DNA from: Enterococcus_K sp051713825
GTDB taxonomy: Bacteria; Bacillota; Bacilli; Lactobacillales; Enterococcaceae
Length of the DNA: 64,000 nt
Assembly: GCF_051713825.1 (NCBI RefSeq)
Contig: NZ_JBIOQR010000001.1
Coordinates: 1,488,001 to 1,552,000 of the forward strand
Reading direction: 5' to 3'
Position numbers and translations under genes: made by a program. This document shows, in pieces, positions 8,448 through 15,953 of the stretch. A model generated the notes under the pieces. The model was not told where the DNA came from. It did not search any database and was given only the letters and a program-made list of their open reading frames with translations. Numbering within the stretch: position 1 is the first letter of the stretch; each line of letters opens with the position of its first letter.

Positions 8448-8769
8448 ATAAAATAAACGTGGGAGAGAAAGTGGTTGGTGGTCTTTACAAAAAGCGCTCT
8501 TTAGAGTGCCGCTGGTAGTAGGCCCTTCTAGGGCAATGAAAAAGCCACCCGTTCACACGGGTGGATACATTTATTTTTTCTGTCCAGTTAAGTGTAACCT
8601 ATCCGGCCAAGCTAGATAATGTTGTAAATAAAAAATTTGACTTTACGTTTTTGTCCTAACCGTTGCTAATGACAATACTGACAGGATAGTTTTACTCTTA
8701 AAAGTTGATTTTACCTCCATTTTTGTAGTAATTTTACTGTGGTAAACTTTGTATACGGAGGGATCAAAG

Positions 8770-9846
8770 ATGAACATACAAAAGAATATTAAAAGTCTGA
8801 GACAACGCCAAGGATTAACTCAAAATGATTTAGCGCAAAAGTTAACTGTTTCAGCAGGTGCTGTTAGCAAATGGGAAACCGGAATGAGCATCCCAGACAC
8901 AGAACTGCTTATTCTACTTGCCAGATTATTTCGAGTTTCATTAGATGAACTTTTTGGATTCGATTTAGTTTTGTCAAAAGAGCAAATGAATGAAATAGAA
9001 ACAGATTTGAGAACATCTTTCCAAGAAGAGGGATTCAATAAAGGGGTAGCGAAGACAGATAGTTACCTTAATGAGCATACCCAATCAGAACCATTACAGT
9101 TTATTTGTGCAAAGCTAATTTGGGAATACAGAATATTTTGTCCTTTCAAGGATGAACAAGAGATACAAGCACGTTTACAATTGGCATTTGATCGATTTTT
9201 ACCACTTTTTGATTCAGACAATCAGAAAATACAAGTGGACTCTCTTTACTGTAGGGCGGCTATATTGATGTCTTTGGAACGATATGAGAAATTAGAAGAG
9301 TTGCTTCAAAAAATACCAGAAAACAACTATGACACTTTTTCTATGAGGTTGACTGTATCTGAATTTAAACGTGAATATGAAAAGGCGTCATCACTTGCCT
9401 TATTGAACTTATTTAAGACAGTGAATAAGTTGTACTCCCTTCTAGCCATCCAAATATGTTTAGAAGGGAAAATGGAAAATGAAAAGCAAACAAAGATCTA
9501 TTCAAAATTATTGAAGAAAACGGAGGAATTGTTTCAGACAATTGCCCCTTCCTCCCAATTATTTGAATTAGATAACTTAATAAAAGAGAACAAACAGCAA
9601 GAAGCAGCAGAAAAAATGAAGCAATTCATTCAGGAATTCAGCAATAGACCTTTAGGATTAAATGAGCATTTCCTCTTTTCGGAAATTTCTCTCTCTGCAA
9701 ATGATTGGGAATTAATTCAAGCACGTAAGCTCTATATGGAAGAATTAATTAAAATGTATAAAGAAGAGTTATCGATGTATTCAGAATATACGGAGGCAGC
9801 TTCCTTGGTCGATAACTATGATTCACAAAATCGTATCGTCATGTGA
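8770..9846 (+). CDS. XRE-family regulator with TPR-like C-terminal domain
   Basis: About 358 residues. Residues 2-60 are a Cro/C1-type helix-turn-helix (QGLTQNDLAQKLTVSAGAVS, then KWETGMSIPD). The rest is helical with repeated amphipathic segments, as in regulators whose TPR-like domain senses a peptide (Rgg/PlcR-like proteins), but no particular family is recognisable. ATG 8770 is preferred over the in-frame TTG at 8749 because GGAGGG lies 8 bases upstream. No nearby short peptide gene was identified. It lies between the IS200 element and the decayed integrative element and may be accessory DNA. Confidence 0.75.
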   Translation: MNIQKNIKSLRQRQGLTQNDLAQKLTVSAGAVSKWETGMSIPDTELLILLARLFRVSLDELFGFDLVLSKEQMNEIETDLRTSFQEEGFNKGVAKTDSYLNEHTQSEPLQFICAKLIWEYRIFCPFKDEQEIQARLQLAFDRFLPLFDSDNQKIQVDSLYCRAAILMSLERYEKLEELLQKIPENNYDTFSMRLTVSEFKREYEKASSLALLNLFKTVNKLYSLLAIQICLEGKMENEKQTKIYSKLLKKTEELFQTIAPSSQLFELDNLIKENKQQEAAEKMKQFIQEFSNRPLGLNEHFLFSEISLSANDWELIQARKLYMEELIKMYKEELSMYSEYTEAASLVDNYDSQNRIVM

Positions 9847-9875
9847 ATTAAGAAAAAAATAAGAGAAGCATAAGG

Positions 9876-9904
9876 AGAAGTTAAAAACTAACTTCTTTTT
9901 TTAC
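9876..9904 (+). terminator. Terminator of the XRE-TPR gene
   Basis: GAAGTTA with TAACTTC around a short A-rich loop, followed by a run of T. Confidence 0.8.
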
Positions 9905-9909
9905 ACCTT

Positions 9910-10152
9910 CTATCAGGTCATTTCTTCTTATGAGGACAACATTCAACGAGCATCAAGACAATTTATCAAAAGCATGGGCGATTCTTTTTTGAAATAGGAA
10001 AGGTTGCCTCTTCACCACAATTCATAAGAAGTGGAATGATACTTCCGTAAGGCTCATCATAAACTCGGGAGAGATGAAGTATGAAACAGCTGATAGATGA
10101 AGAAAGAAGCAGATTGGAGGAATACACGTAAATATTGTTATATCAGAAAATG
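9910..10152 (+). repeat. Direct repeat copy A
   Basis: This segment is similar along its length to 14713-14978 in the same orientation. Shared blocks include GATACTTCCGTAAGGCTC and AAACAGCTGAT followed by GATGAAGAAA. The two copies differ by many substitutions and small indels, so the duplication is old. Confidence 0.8.
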
Positions 10153-10337
10153 ACACTTGGATACTTGAGTTAATGATTGAATTGATTAATACTGTGATAC
10201 CAGACCATCGTTTTGATTAAGTTCCTTTGATTCAAAGTAATGAAAAAATTGTTCTCTATGAACGAAAAAAGAACAATACAATTTAATTAAATGTAGGAGA
10301 AGAAGCGATAATGGACAAATTTTTTATTTCTCAATAA
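10128..10337 (+). pseudogene. Relic reading frame with two internal stops
   Basis: A 70-codon stretch in one frame, interrupted only by TAA at two internal places. It reads NIVISENDTWILELMIELI, then VPLIQSNEKIVLYERKKNN, then VGEEAIMDKFFISQ. The composition looks like decayed coding sequence; the start vaguely resembles a response-regulator N-terminus but I cannot assign it. Low confidence. Confidence 0.2.
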
Positions 10338-10793
10338 CCTAATGACCATCAGATTAATTCTAACAATTTTCTCATCCATATTAGATATGCACTCACTTAG
10401 ATTAAATAACTTAAATTATCTACACTTCTAATAAAATAAGAGTATCATAGATTTGTAAGCGTTAACTATTTATTGGAAGGATTTTTTGGTATTTCATTTG
10501 TATTCAATGAATAAGTAATTTGAGAAAATATTCACTAGCTATAATAACATTTGGACAAACTAAAAATCATTATGTTTTCAATTTGAACGCTACATGGTGA
10601 CAGGAAAGACTCTGATGTGTATTGTGTTAGATTTGACGAAATTAACATATGAAAAATTGAGAAAATCAAAACTGTTTTATCAAAATTATTTGTATTTTTA
10701 GGAGGTGAATCCAATGTAAAAATTAGTGAAAAAATAGCAAATATTCTTTTTGAAAAGTCGGATGTGGCTGGTAATGTACAAGGAGGCACAAAG

Positions 10794-11288
10794 ATGAAAG
10801 CAAAAATTATCACAGGATTAAGTGTACTGGTATTTTCTACTGCAATGATGTTTATTGGGATGACTGCACAAGCTGTTGAAAAAGAAAGACCTGTAAAAAA
10901 TGTTAGCGAATCTACTGCTATTTATGATAGATTCGGTCAAGTGATTGAATCGTCTATATCTTCTGCTCAGCCCATAGGAACGACACCGCCAACATCGCTT
11001 AAGTGGTTAAGATTTGGTGAGTCATATCAATCTAATGGCTTCTCTGGTTCAGGGACGCGATACGGAGGGTATATTTTTGGGTTAAGTGATTCTAATAAAG
11101 CTAAACTGACTTTTAAATTAGGTGGTTTTGGTTGCTTTATAACTGATAGACCTGACCCAGGTGCGATTGTTGGATATTATAACCTACCGTTAAGCGGTTC
11201 GCCATATACTCTTGAGACCACTGGGTATTTTTATTTTGCTGTAGATAATCCAGTTAATGGACAGACTTATAATGTACGTCCGCAATAA
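10794..11288 (+). CDS. Small secreted protein of unknown function
   Basis: 164 residues. A clear signal peptide occupies residues 1-31: basic start MKAKIITG, hydrophobic core, and a likely cleavage site after AQA. ATG 10794 follows AAGGAGG by 7 bases; the in-frame GTG at 10764 is not needed. The mature protein has about 130 residues. Its C-terminal half is rich in Gly, Tyr and Phe (GSGTRYGGYIFGLSD, TTGYFYFAVDNP), suggesting a small beta-rich extracellular domain. No family is recognised. A weak terminator separates it from the large peptidoglycan-targeting gene 112 bases downstream, so the two may be co-regulated but not strictly one transcript. Confidence 0.7.
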   Translation: MKAKIITGLSVLVFSTAMMFIGMTAQAVEKERPVKNVSESTAIYDRFGQVIESSISSAQPIGTTPPTSLKWLRFGESYQSNGFSGSGTRYGGYIFGLSDSNKAKLTFKLGGFGCFITDRPDPGAIVGYYNLPLSGSPYTLETTGYFYFAVDNPVNGQTYNVRPQ

Positions 11289-11311
11289 CGATGATAGTTT
11301 ACTCTTATATT

Positions 11312-11348
11312 AAAAGCACTATTGCCACTCTTAACTGGGGTGGCTTTT
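11312..11348 (+). terminator. Weak terminator
   Basis: GCCAC with GTGGC around an 11-nt loop, followed by TTTTC; flanking AAAAGC and GCTTTT can also pair. Confidence 0.5.
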
Positions 11349-11400
11349 CAATAAATAAATTTAGAATAATCTAAAATGGAGAGGCAGAGGCGATTAATTG

Positions 11401-13773
11401 ATGAAGAGAAATGTAAACGAAGACTCATCCGCACGAGATCCATGGGTATTAGAAGTACAACAATGGTTGAATAAGACTTATGGTACGAATCCAAACTACG
11501 GTTCTGTAAATGAAAATGGAAAGACTGGATGGGATACTATATACGGTATTATAAGAGCGATACAGTTAGAATTAGGAGTGACAGATAACCCGGTAGATAA
11601 CTTTGGAGAGGGAACATCCGCTGCTTGGGAAGCTAAAGTTACTCCTAATTTAGTGGTTGGGTATAGCAATGGTAATGTTGTTAAGTTGATTGATGCAGGT
11701 TTTCGATGTAAAGGAATGGGTAGTGGTAAGTTTGACAACAAATATTCGCAGGATAATGTTTCTGCATTATCATCACTAAAAACGGCGGCGGGCTTCTCAT
11801 CCCCAAATGCTACTTTTAGCTCAATGTGGGCAAAGGCATTATTCGATATGAGTGCATTTTCCTTATTACCAGGTGGAGACGCTCAGATACAGGCAATGCA
11901 AAAGTGGTTAAATGAGAATTACTATTCTTATACAGGGATTATGCCATGTGATGGAATCTATCAACGAAATACAAACCAAGCTTTGATTTACGCATTACAA
12001 GCAGAAGAAGGGCTTTCTCCTGATGAAGCAACTGGAACGTACGGGGAAACAACAACTCGGTTGACCCCTACTTTATCTGTAGGAGATAACAATAGTTTTG
12101 TTCCCATTTTGAAATTTGGGTTACTAGTGAATGGTTTCTATGATTCTGATGATTTCACTACTGTATTCACACTAGAAGCTGGTGGGAAAGTTGAAAGTTT
12201 TAGAAGGTTCATGATTCTTAAACCCTATAACCAGATTGCTAATGTGACTGTAATTAAAGGTTTACTGTCTAGTGCGGGTGATACAAACCGATCTGCTGAC
12301 GGAGTAGATACGTCAACGCAGTTATCTTATAACCAAATCCAAACATTGGTTAACAATAAGGTGTTCTTTGTGGGGCGTTATCTAACTGGAACTGTTGGTA
12401 CTGGAAGTGAAGAACGAGATAAATTTCTGACAGAAGCTGAATGTAATATGTTGTTTAGCGAAGATATCAATATTTTTCCTATCTATCAAGATGGCGGTTA
12501 CTATATTGAATATTTTAATAGATTACAAGGATACCAAGATGGAATCAAGGCTGGGACAACTGCTACAAATTTAGGAATACCTAAAGGCGTTAATATTTAC
12601 TTTGCAGTAGATATTGATATTTTAGGAGATGATATTGAAGGAACTGTAAAGGAATACTTTATAGGAGTAAATCAAGGTTTAAAAGATTATAGATATGGTG
12701 TTGGAGTTTATGGTACGAGGAATGTTTGTAGCCAAATTTACAAGTTTGGGCTTGCAGAAAATTCATTTGTTGCTGATATGTCAACAGGATTTAGTGGTAA
12801 TTTAGGGTTCTCTATGCCACGAAATTGGGCATTTGATCAATTTATCGAGTTTACGATGGGAACAGGGAATGGAGCAGTTGGGATAGATCAAGTTGCGATT
12901 TCCTATAAAGACCAAGGTTTTACTTATCTAGAGAGTAATAATCATTCACCTAAGTTCTTAGATTTTGTAGGAAAAGTGCAAAAAGAGGCAGATAACTACT
13001 TTCCTTCTGCTTCTGTATCAGGAAAAGCAAAGTTAGTGGCTGACTATTTCCGGAGTAACTCCTATGGAAATATAATTTGGGAGGGAGTAGCTGGTCCGAT
13101 TGATTGGGAATTCGTGAAAATAGTTAATAATGCGATTCCAGAAGGCGAACGTGTATTAGACTATATAGACCCTGTGAGTGGGACGACAATTGGTGGAGAA
13201 CATTTCTTTGCTGCTATAGCTGGATATATGTTTCATGGTATACCAGACTATGACAAAGCCAATCTAGGTGATGGCTGTGGCTGGTTAGGAGATTTTGATA
13301 CTGTATTAATTGACTATTGGAATAATAAGGATAGCATCGAATCAGTTTACAATTTTGGTTATGATTGGATAGGTGGGGTGGCTGACGCAGGCGAGGGGTA
13401 TTTTGGAAGAAATGACCTAATCGCTGATATCGACGCATGGAATATTTCCTATCAAATTTTAAAGAACAATCAACCTCTCTTTTCTTTTTTAGATTCTTAT
13501 TTGAGAAATGAAGAATTATACAATTATAGATATACTAACTTTATAGCTACAAGATTTGCAGCTACTGAGAAAAATATTTTAAAAAGCGCCCAAGAAGCAC
13601 TTCTTACAACGCAGACCGAAAATTTTGTATTATGGAGTTTTCGAGTGGGACTGCTAGGTTATTTTGGTGGGGCTGACTATTTAGACGCAGACAAAGATAT
13701 CGAAGCAAAAAAAGAACTGTGTAAGGCTTTTCATGATAAAATCCTATACTTAGCAACAGAAGAAATAAATTAA
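11401..13773 (+). CDS. Large peptidoglycan-targeting protein with glycoside-hydrolase-like (DUF1906-type) domain
   Basis: 790 residues from ATG 11401 (a TTG lies one codon earlier). Residues about 10-90 and 155-235 look like two divergent peptidoglycan-binding domains (VLEVQQWLNKTYG, IQAMQKWLNENYYSY). Residues about 320-505 resemble the Rv2525c/DUF1906 glycoside-hydrolase-like TIM barrel: FFVGRYLTG, INIFPIYQDGG, GVNIYFAVDID, YGVGVYGTRNVC, IDQVAISY. The last 270 residues are not recognised; they hold GGEHFFAAIAGYMFHG and GDGCGWLGDF, which could carry catalytic His and Asp residues. There is no signal peptide or membrane segment, which is odd for a wall-acting protein. It may be released by lysis, exported by another route, or delivered to other cells. 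The small membrane protein gene follows after a terminator. Confidence 0.7.
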   Translation: MKRNVNEDSSARDPWVLEVQQWLNKTYGTNPNYGSVNENGKTGWDTIYGIIRAIQLELGVTDNPVDNFGEGTSAAWEAKVTPNLVVGYSNGNVVKLIDAGFRCKGMGSGKFDNKYSQDNVSALSSLKTAAGFSSPNATFSSMWAKALFDMSAFSLLPGGDAQIQAMQKWLNENYYSYTGIMPCDGIYQRNTNQALIYALQAEEGLSPDEATGTYGETTTRLTPTLSVGDNNSFVPILKFGLLVNGFYDSDDFTTVFTLEAGGKVESFRRFMILKPYNQIANVTVIKGLLSSAGDTNRSADGVDTSTQLSYNQIQTLVNNKVFFVGRYLTGTVGTGSEERDKFLTEAECNMLFSEDINIFPIYQDGGYYIEYFNRLQGYQDGIKAGTTATNLGIPKGVNIYFAVDIDILGDDIEGTVKEYFIGVNQGLKDYRYGVGVYGTRNVCSQIYKFGLAENSFVADMSTGFSGNLGFSMPRNWAFDQFIEFTMGTGNGAVGIDQVAISYKDQGFTYLESNNHSPKFLDFVGKVQKEADNYFPSASVSGKAKLVADYFRSNSYGNIIWEGVAGPIDWEFVKIVNNAIPEGERVLDYIDPVSGTTIGGEHFFAAIAGYMFHGIPDYDKANLGDGCGWLGDFDTVLIDYWNNKDSIESVYNFGYDWIGGVADAGEGYFGRNDLIADIDAWNISYQILKNNQPLFSFLDSYLRNEELYNYRYTNFIATRFAATEKNILKSAQEALLTTQTENFVLWSFRVGLLGYFGGADYLDADKDIEAKKELCKAFHDKILYLATEEIN

Positions 13774-13779
13774 TAATTT

Positions 13780-13825
13780 GATAAGTATATAGTAAGTCTT
13801 CCTATGTGCTTATCTTTTTATTTTA
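13780..13825 (+). terminator. Terminator after the large protein gene
   Basis: GATAAGTA pairs with TGCTTATC across a long loop, followed by TTTTTATTTT. Confidence 0.65.
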
Positions 13826-13868
13826 GTTGAGAGTATAATTGAGCATACACACAAAAGGAGAGCCTAAA

Positions 13869-14282
13869 GTGGTTTATTTTATGATTGTAATATTCTTCGT
13901 ACTTTCACTAGTATTTATGGTTTCTGATAAGCTCAAGACAAAATATATCTTGTGGATTATAGGATTACTTTTCTGGAAAAATTATACTCTTTATGGTATT
14001 TCAGATAACCCATCAATGGAAGTGTTTTTTTTCACTGCAGCGTTGGATATTTTTATTATTCCTTTTTTCTTTATTGTATCAGGACTTCAAACCTTGATAA
14101 GAGGAATTTTGAAAAAGCATTTGTCTAGTTCGATAATTTCAGCAGTGTTCCTTGTGTTAACTGGATTCTATTGCTTCAGAGAATATGGTAAGCCAATGAG
14201 TTTGCCACTGTTCCTTTTTTGGTTGGGGATGTTGGTAAGTCTAGTGGTTTTATTATTCAGCAATTTTGGGGAAAATGAATAG
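13869..14282 (+). CDS. Small four-helix membrane protein
   Basis: 137 residues from a GTG start placed after AAAGGAGA; a TTG further upstream at 13839 would contain that site. Four hydrophobic segments are visible near residues 3-20, 26-45, 50-77 and 88-135 (the last a pair). There is no signal for cleavage and no known motif. Its position immediately after the peptidoglycan-targeting protein raises the idea of an immunity protein or a release (holin-like) protein; neither is demonstrated. Confidence 0.65.
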   Translation: MVYFMIVIFFVLSLVFMVSDKLKTKYILWIIGLLFWKNYTLYGISDNPSMEVFFFTAALDIFIIPFFFIVSGLQTLIRGILKKHLSSSIISAVFLVLTGFYCFREYGKPMSLPLFLFWLGMLVSLVVLLFSNFGENE

Positions 14283-14888
14283 GAAGGCTTTATTAAAATG
14301 AGCGTTCTTTTTCATATATTTAGTATTAACACGCTCAGTCGCTATTTGTATGAAATTTCCTCATCATTTATAGATTAATATAAGGCAAAGCATGGACGAA
14401 TAAAGTTCATGCTTTTTTGCGTTTTTTTGAATTAATTTCTAAAAGTGGTTGTTTTTGGCTCACCACCAAAACTATTTATTAGTATACCTCCTAGAAAGGT
14501 TAAGAAAATATAAAAATGTCCTTTTTCCCGCCTGTTTTCGATAATTTAGGGTGTGGCAATCGTAGTAATGGTGGAAGCAAAATCACAATGATTAAAGTTC
14601 AGTAAGAAAAGGGTTCTAAGGTTGTGATTGGATTGTTCCGAATACTATTTACTTATAGGGCAGAAAATAGCTTTCTTTCTAGAGTTTATGTCCCTTAAAA
14701 ATTGAATAACCATCTATCAGTCACGTTCTTCTTGTGGGGAGCATCATTTCGACGAGCGCCAAGACGGCTTATTAAACGCATGAGCGATTCCTTTTTGAAA
14801 TAAGAGAGAGTTGTTTCCTCTCTGCCACAATCCATAAGAAGCATAATGATACTTCCGTAAGGCTCGCCGTAAACTGGGGAGAGGTGAA
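14283..14888. other. Non-coding stretch with terminator and direct repeat B
   Basis: 606 bases. A strong terminator lies at 14387-14418 and repeat copy B starts at 14713. Between 14440 and 14710 no feature can be supported. Confidence 0.5.
14387..14418 (+). terminator. Terminator after the membrane protein gene
   Basis: AAAGCATGGAC pairs with GTTCATGCTTT (one wobble), followed by a T run. Confidence 0.8.
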
Positions 14889-14978
14889 ATGCCTATGATG
14901 TTTTGACTAAAACAGCTGATTGATGAAGAAAAAAACGGATTGGAGAAGTATACATGGCTAGTGTTAGCTCAGAAAATA
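14713..14978 (+). repeat. Direct repeat copy B
   Basis: Same-orientation counterpart of 9910-10152. It extends into a broken small gene (14889-15088), which implies that copy A carries the equivalent broken gene start around 10080-10130. Confidence 0.8.
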
Positions 14979-15088
14979 TTTTTAACGAACTACTAACTGA
15001 TCTCCGCATGCGAGGGTCGCCAGAAATGTTCAACGAAGCCACTAGAAAAAACACTAAAGAATATAGAAAAATGAAAGGATATAGATAA
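14889..15088 (+). pseudogene. Broken small gene of the integrative element
   Basis: After GGGGAGAGGTGAA an ATG at 14889 opens a frame that meets TGA five codons later. The same frame then reads LKQLIDEEKNGLEKYT, and a small indel near 14950 switches to a frame giving ENIFNELLTDLRMRG and SPEMFNEATRKNTKEYR, ending in GYR at 15088. A 44-codon frame from ATG 14954 to 15088 is open on its own. The original was probably a protein of about 66 residues of unknown role. Copy A has a matching start, MKQLIDEERSRLEEY, and then a stop. Confidence 0.5.
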
Positions 15089-15090
15089 TT

Positions 15091-15474
15091 ATGGCTAAAA
15101 TGTTAAGTATGAATCATTTCAATTTTGATGAAATCGGTTCTATTTTTGAGTTAGACGAAGTCCTACCAAAATTTTCGACAGAGGAACACTTAGATGAATA
15201 CGGGAAAACAGTCTTAGGGAATGATGGGAAACCTAGAAAATTCAATACAACTACGATTGTTGGCTACAAATATTCAGTGACTATCCTAGAGGGAAAGTTC
15301 AAAAAGAAAGCTACTCAAATCACTATAAACAATATAGACTGTCCAATTACGAACGAGGAAATTTTGAAAAGAGATAGTGTCCGCTGCTGATTCACTGATT
15401 TAGTTCACTCGATGGTTGGACCAGTAATGTATTATAAGGCGGAGAAAATCCAATTATTGGAAGCAAAGAAGTAA
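15091..15474 (+). pseudogene. Element gene of about 127 codons with an in-frame stop
   Basis: The open frame from ATG 15091 gives 99 residues (MAKMLSMNHFNFDEIG at the start) and ends with TGA at 15388-15390. The same frame then continues for 27 further sense codons (FTDLVHSMVGPVMYYKAEKI) to TAA at 15472, and a good terminator follows only after this second stop. The residues after the TGA look genuinely coding, so one nonsense change, probably CGA to TGA, has shortened the protein. I do not recognise the family. It starts two bases after the preceding broken gene. Confidence 0.55.
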
Positions 15475-15484
15475 TGGGAAGAAT

Positions 15485-15523
15485 GAAGCAAGGATAGAGA
15501 ATTCTCTGCTTCTCTTCTTTTTA
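15485..15523 (+). terminator. Terminator
   Basis: GAAGCA with TGCTTC enclosing the palindrome AGAGAATTCTCT region, followed by TCTTCTTTTT. Confidence 0.8.
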
Positions 15524-15559
15524 GTATGATTGCTGGACAAAAATAAAGGAGGTCATGGA

Positions 15560-15799
15560 TTGACTAATTCTACATTAAATATCGTCGGAGAATTTACAGG
15601 AGAATGGACGAATAAAGATGGTCTAATTAAACATTTTGAAGGATTAAATAAAAACATCTTAAATGTATGGTTAATGGAGATGAGCGAAAGCCAAAACTTT
15701 CATCAATATGTGGTAAATCCTACGCATAAGCTTGTCTGGATTAATGTAGAGGGGTTCTTACTATTTTTAAAATGGAAAGCTAGTGAGAGGGGCTACTAA
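15560..15799 (+). CDS. Small excisionase-like / DUF771-like protein
   Basis: 79 residues from TTG 15560, chosen because AAAGGAGG ends 7 bases before it; the ATG at 15555 runs straight into a stop. The protein has the pattern of small phage and element proteins that pair with tyrosine integrases: a helix (LNVWLMEMSESQNFHQYV) then NPTHKLVWINVEGFLLFLKW near the end. Those proteins usually bind DNA near the attachment site. It lies about 150 bases before the integrase. The assignment rests on pattern and position only. Confidence 0.5.
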   Translation: MTNSTLNIVGEFTGEWTNKDGLIKHFEGLNKNILNVWLMEMSESQNFHQYVVNPTHKLVWINVEGFLLFLKWKASERGY

Positions 15800-15860
15800 C
15801 AGTTTAAACGAGTATAATCTGATTAAGGATTATGTTAAAATGAGTGTGGACATAAGAAGC

Positions 15861-15876
15861 ACTTCACGCATGAAGT
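15861..15876. repeat. Short inverted repeat upstream of the integrase
   Basis: ACTTCA, CGCA, TGAAGT: a perfect 6-bp stem between the excisionase-like gene and the integrase. It could be part of an arm-type binding site; this is not shown. Confidence 0.3.
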
Positions 15877-15953
15877 AAAACCTGTTTGTTCTTACGTTCA
15901 TTTTTCTCATAAGCAATGCTTTCCGTTATGTTCATACATTGATATAACAGGAG

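Larger units (their letters stand above)
7878..8580 (+). mobile_element. IS200/IS605-family element, IS200 group (single tnpA)
   Basis: The element has the parts expected of IS200: a left-end hairpin at 7886-7904 (CCACGCG, loop, CGCGTGG), a long 5' hairpin over the tnpA start region, one Y1 transposase gene, and a right-end hairpin at 8545-8564 (CCACCCGT, loop TCAC, ACGGGTGG). There is no tnpB. IS200-type elements have no terminal inverted repeats or target duplication, so the exact ends are uncertain by 10-20 bases. Extra small hairpins near 8491-8535 are probably part of the right end. Confidence 0.8.
9905..10793. other. Long non-coding stretch at the left of the decayed element
   Basis: The left part is direct-repeat copy A (9910-10152), followed by a relic frame (10128-10337). 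From 10340 to 10690 the DNA is AT-rich with nothing recognisable. Just before the secreted-protein gene an open frame continues upstream in phase with it (from about 10645); it contains AGGAGG followed by ATG and an immediate TAA, so it is probably another relic or leader. Confidence 0.5.

Noticed and set aside
7878..8580. Reading the IS200-type element as an IS605 with a tnpB guide-RNA nuclease
   Set aside because: No tnpB frame or remnant is found on either strand next to tnpA.
10535..10813. Minus-strand 92-codon open frame
   Set aside because: It overlaps the start of the secreted-protein gene, lacks a ribosome binding site and is low-complexity.
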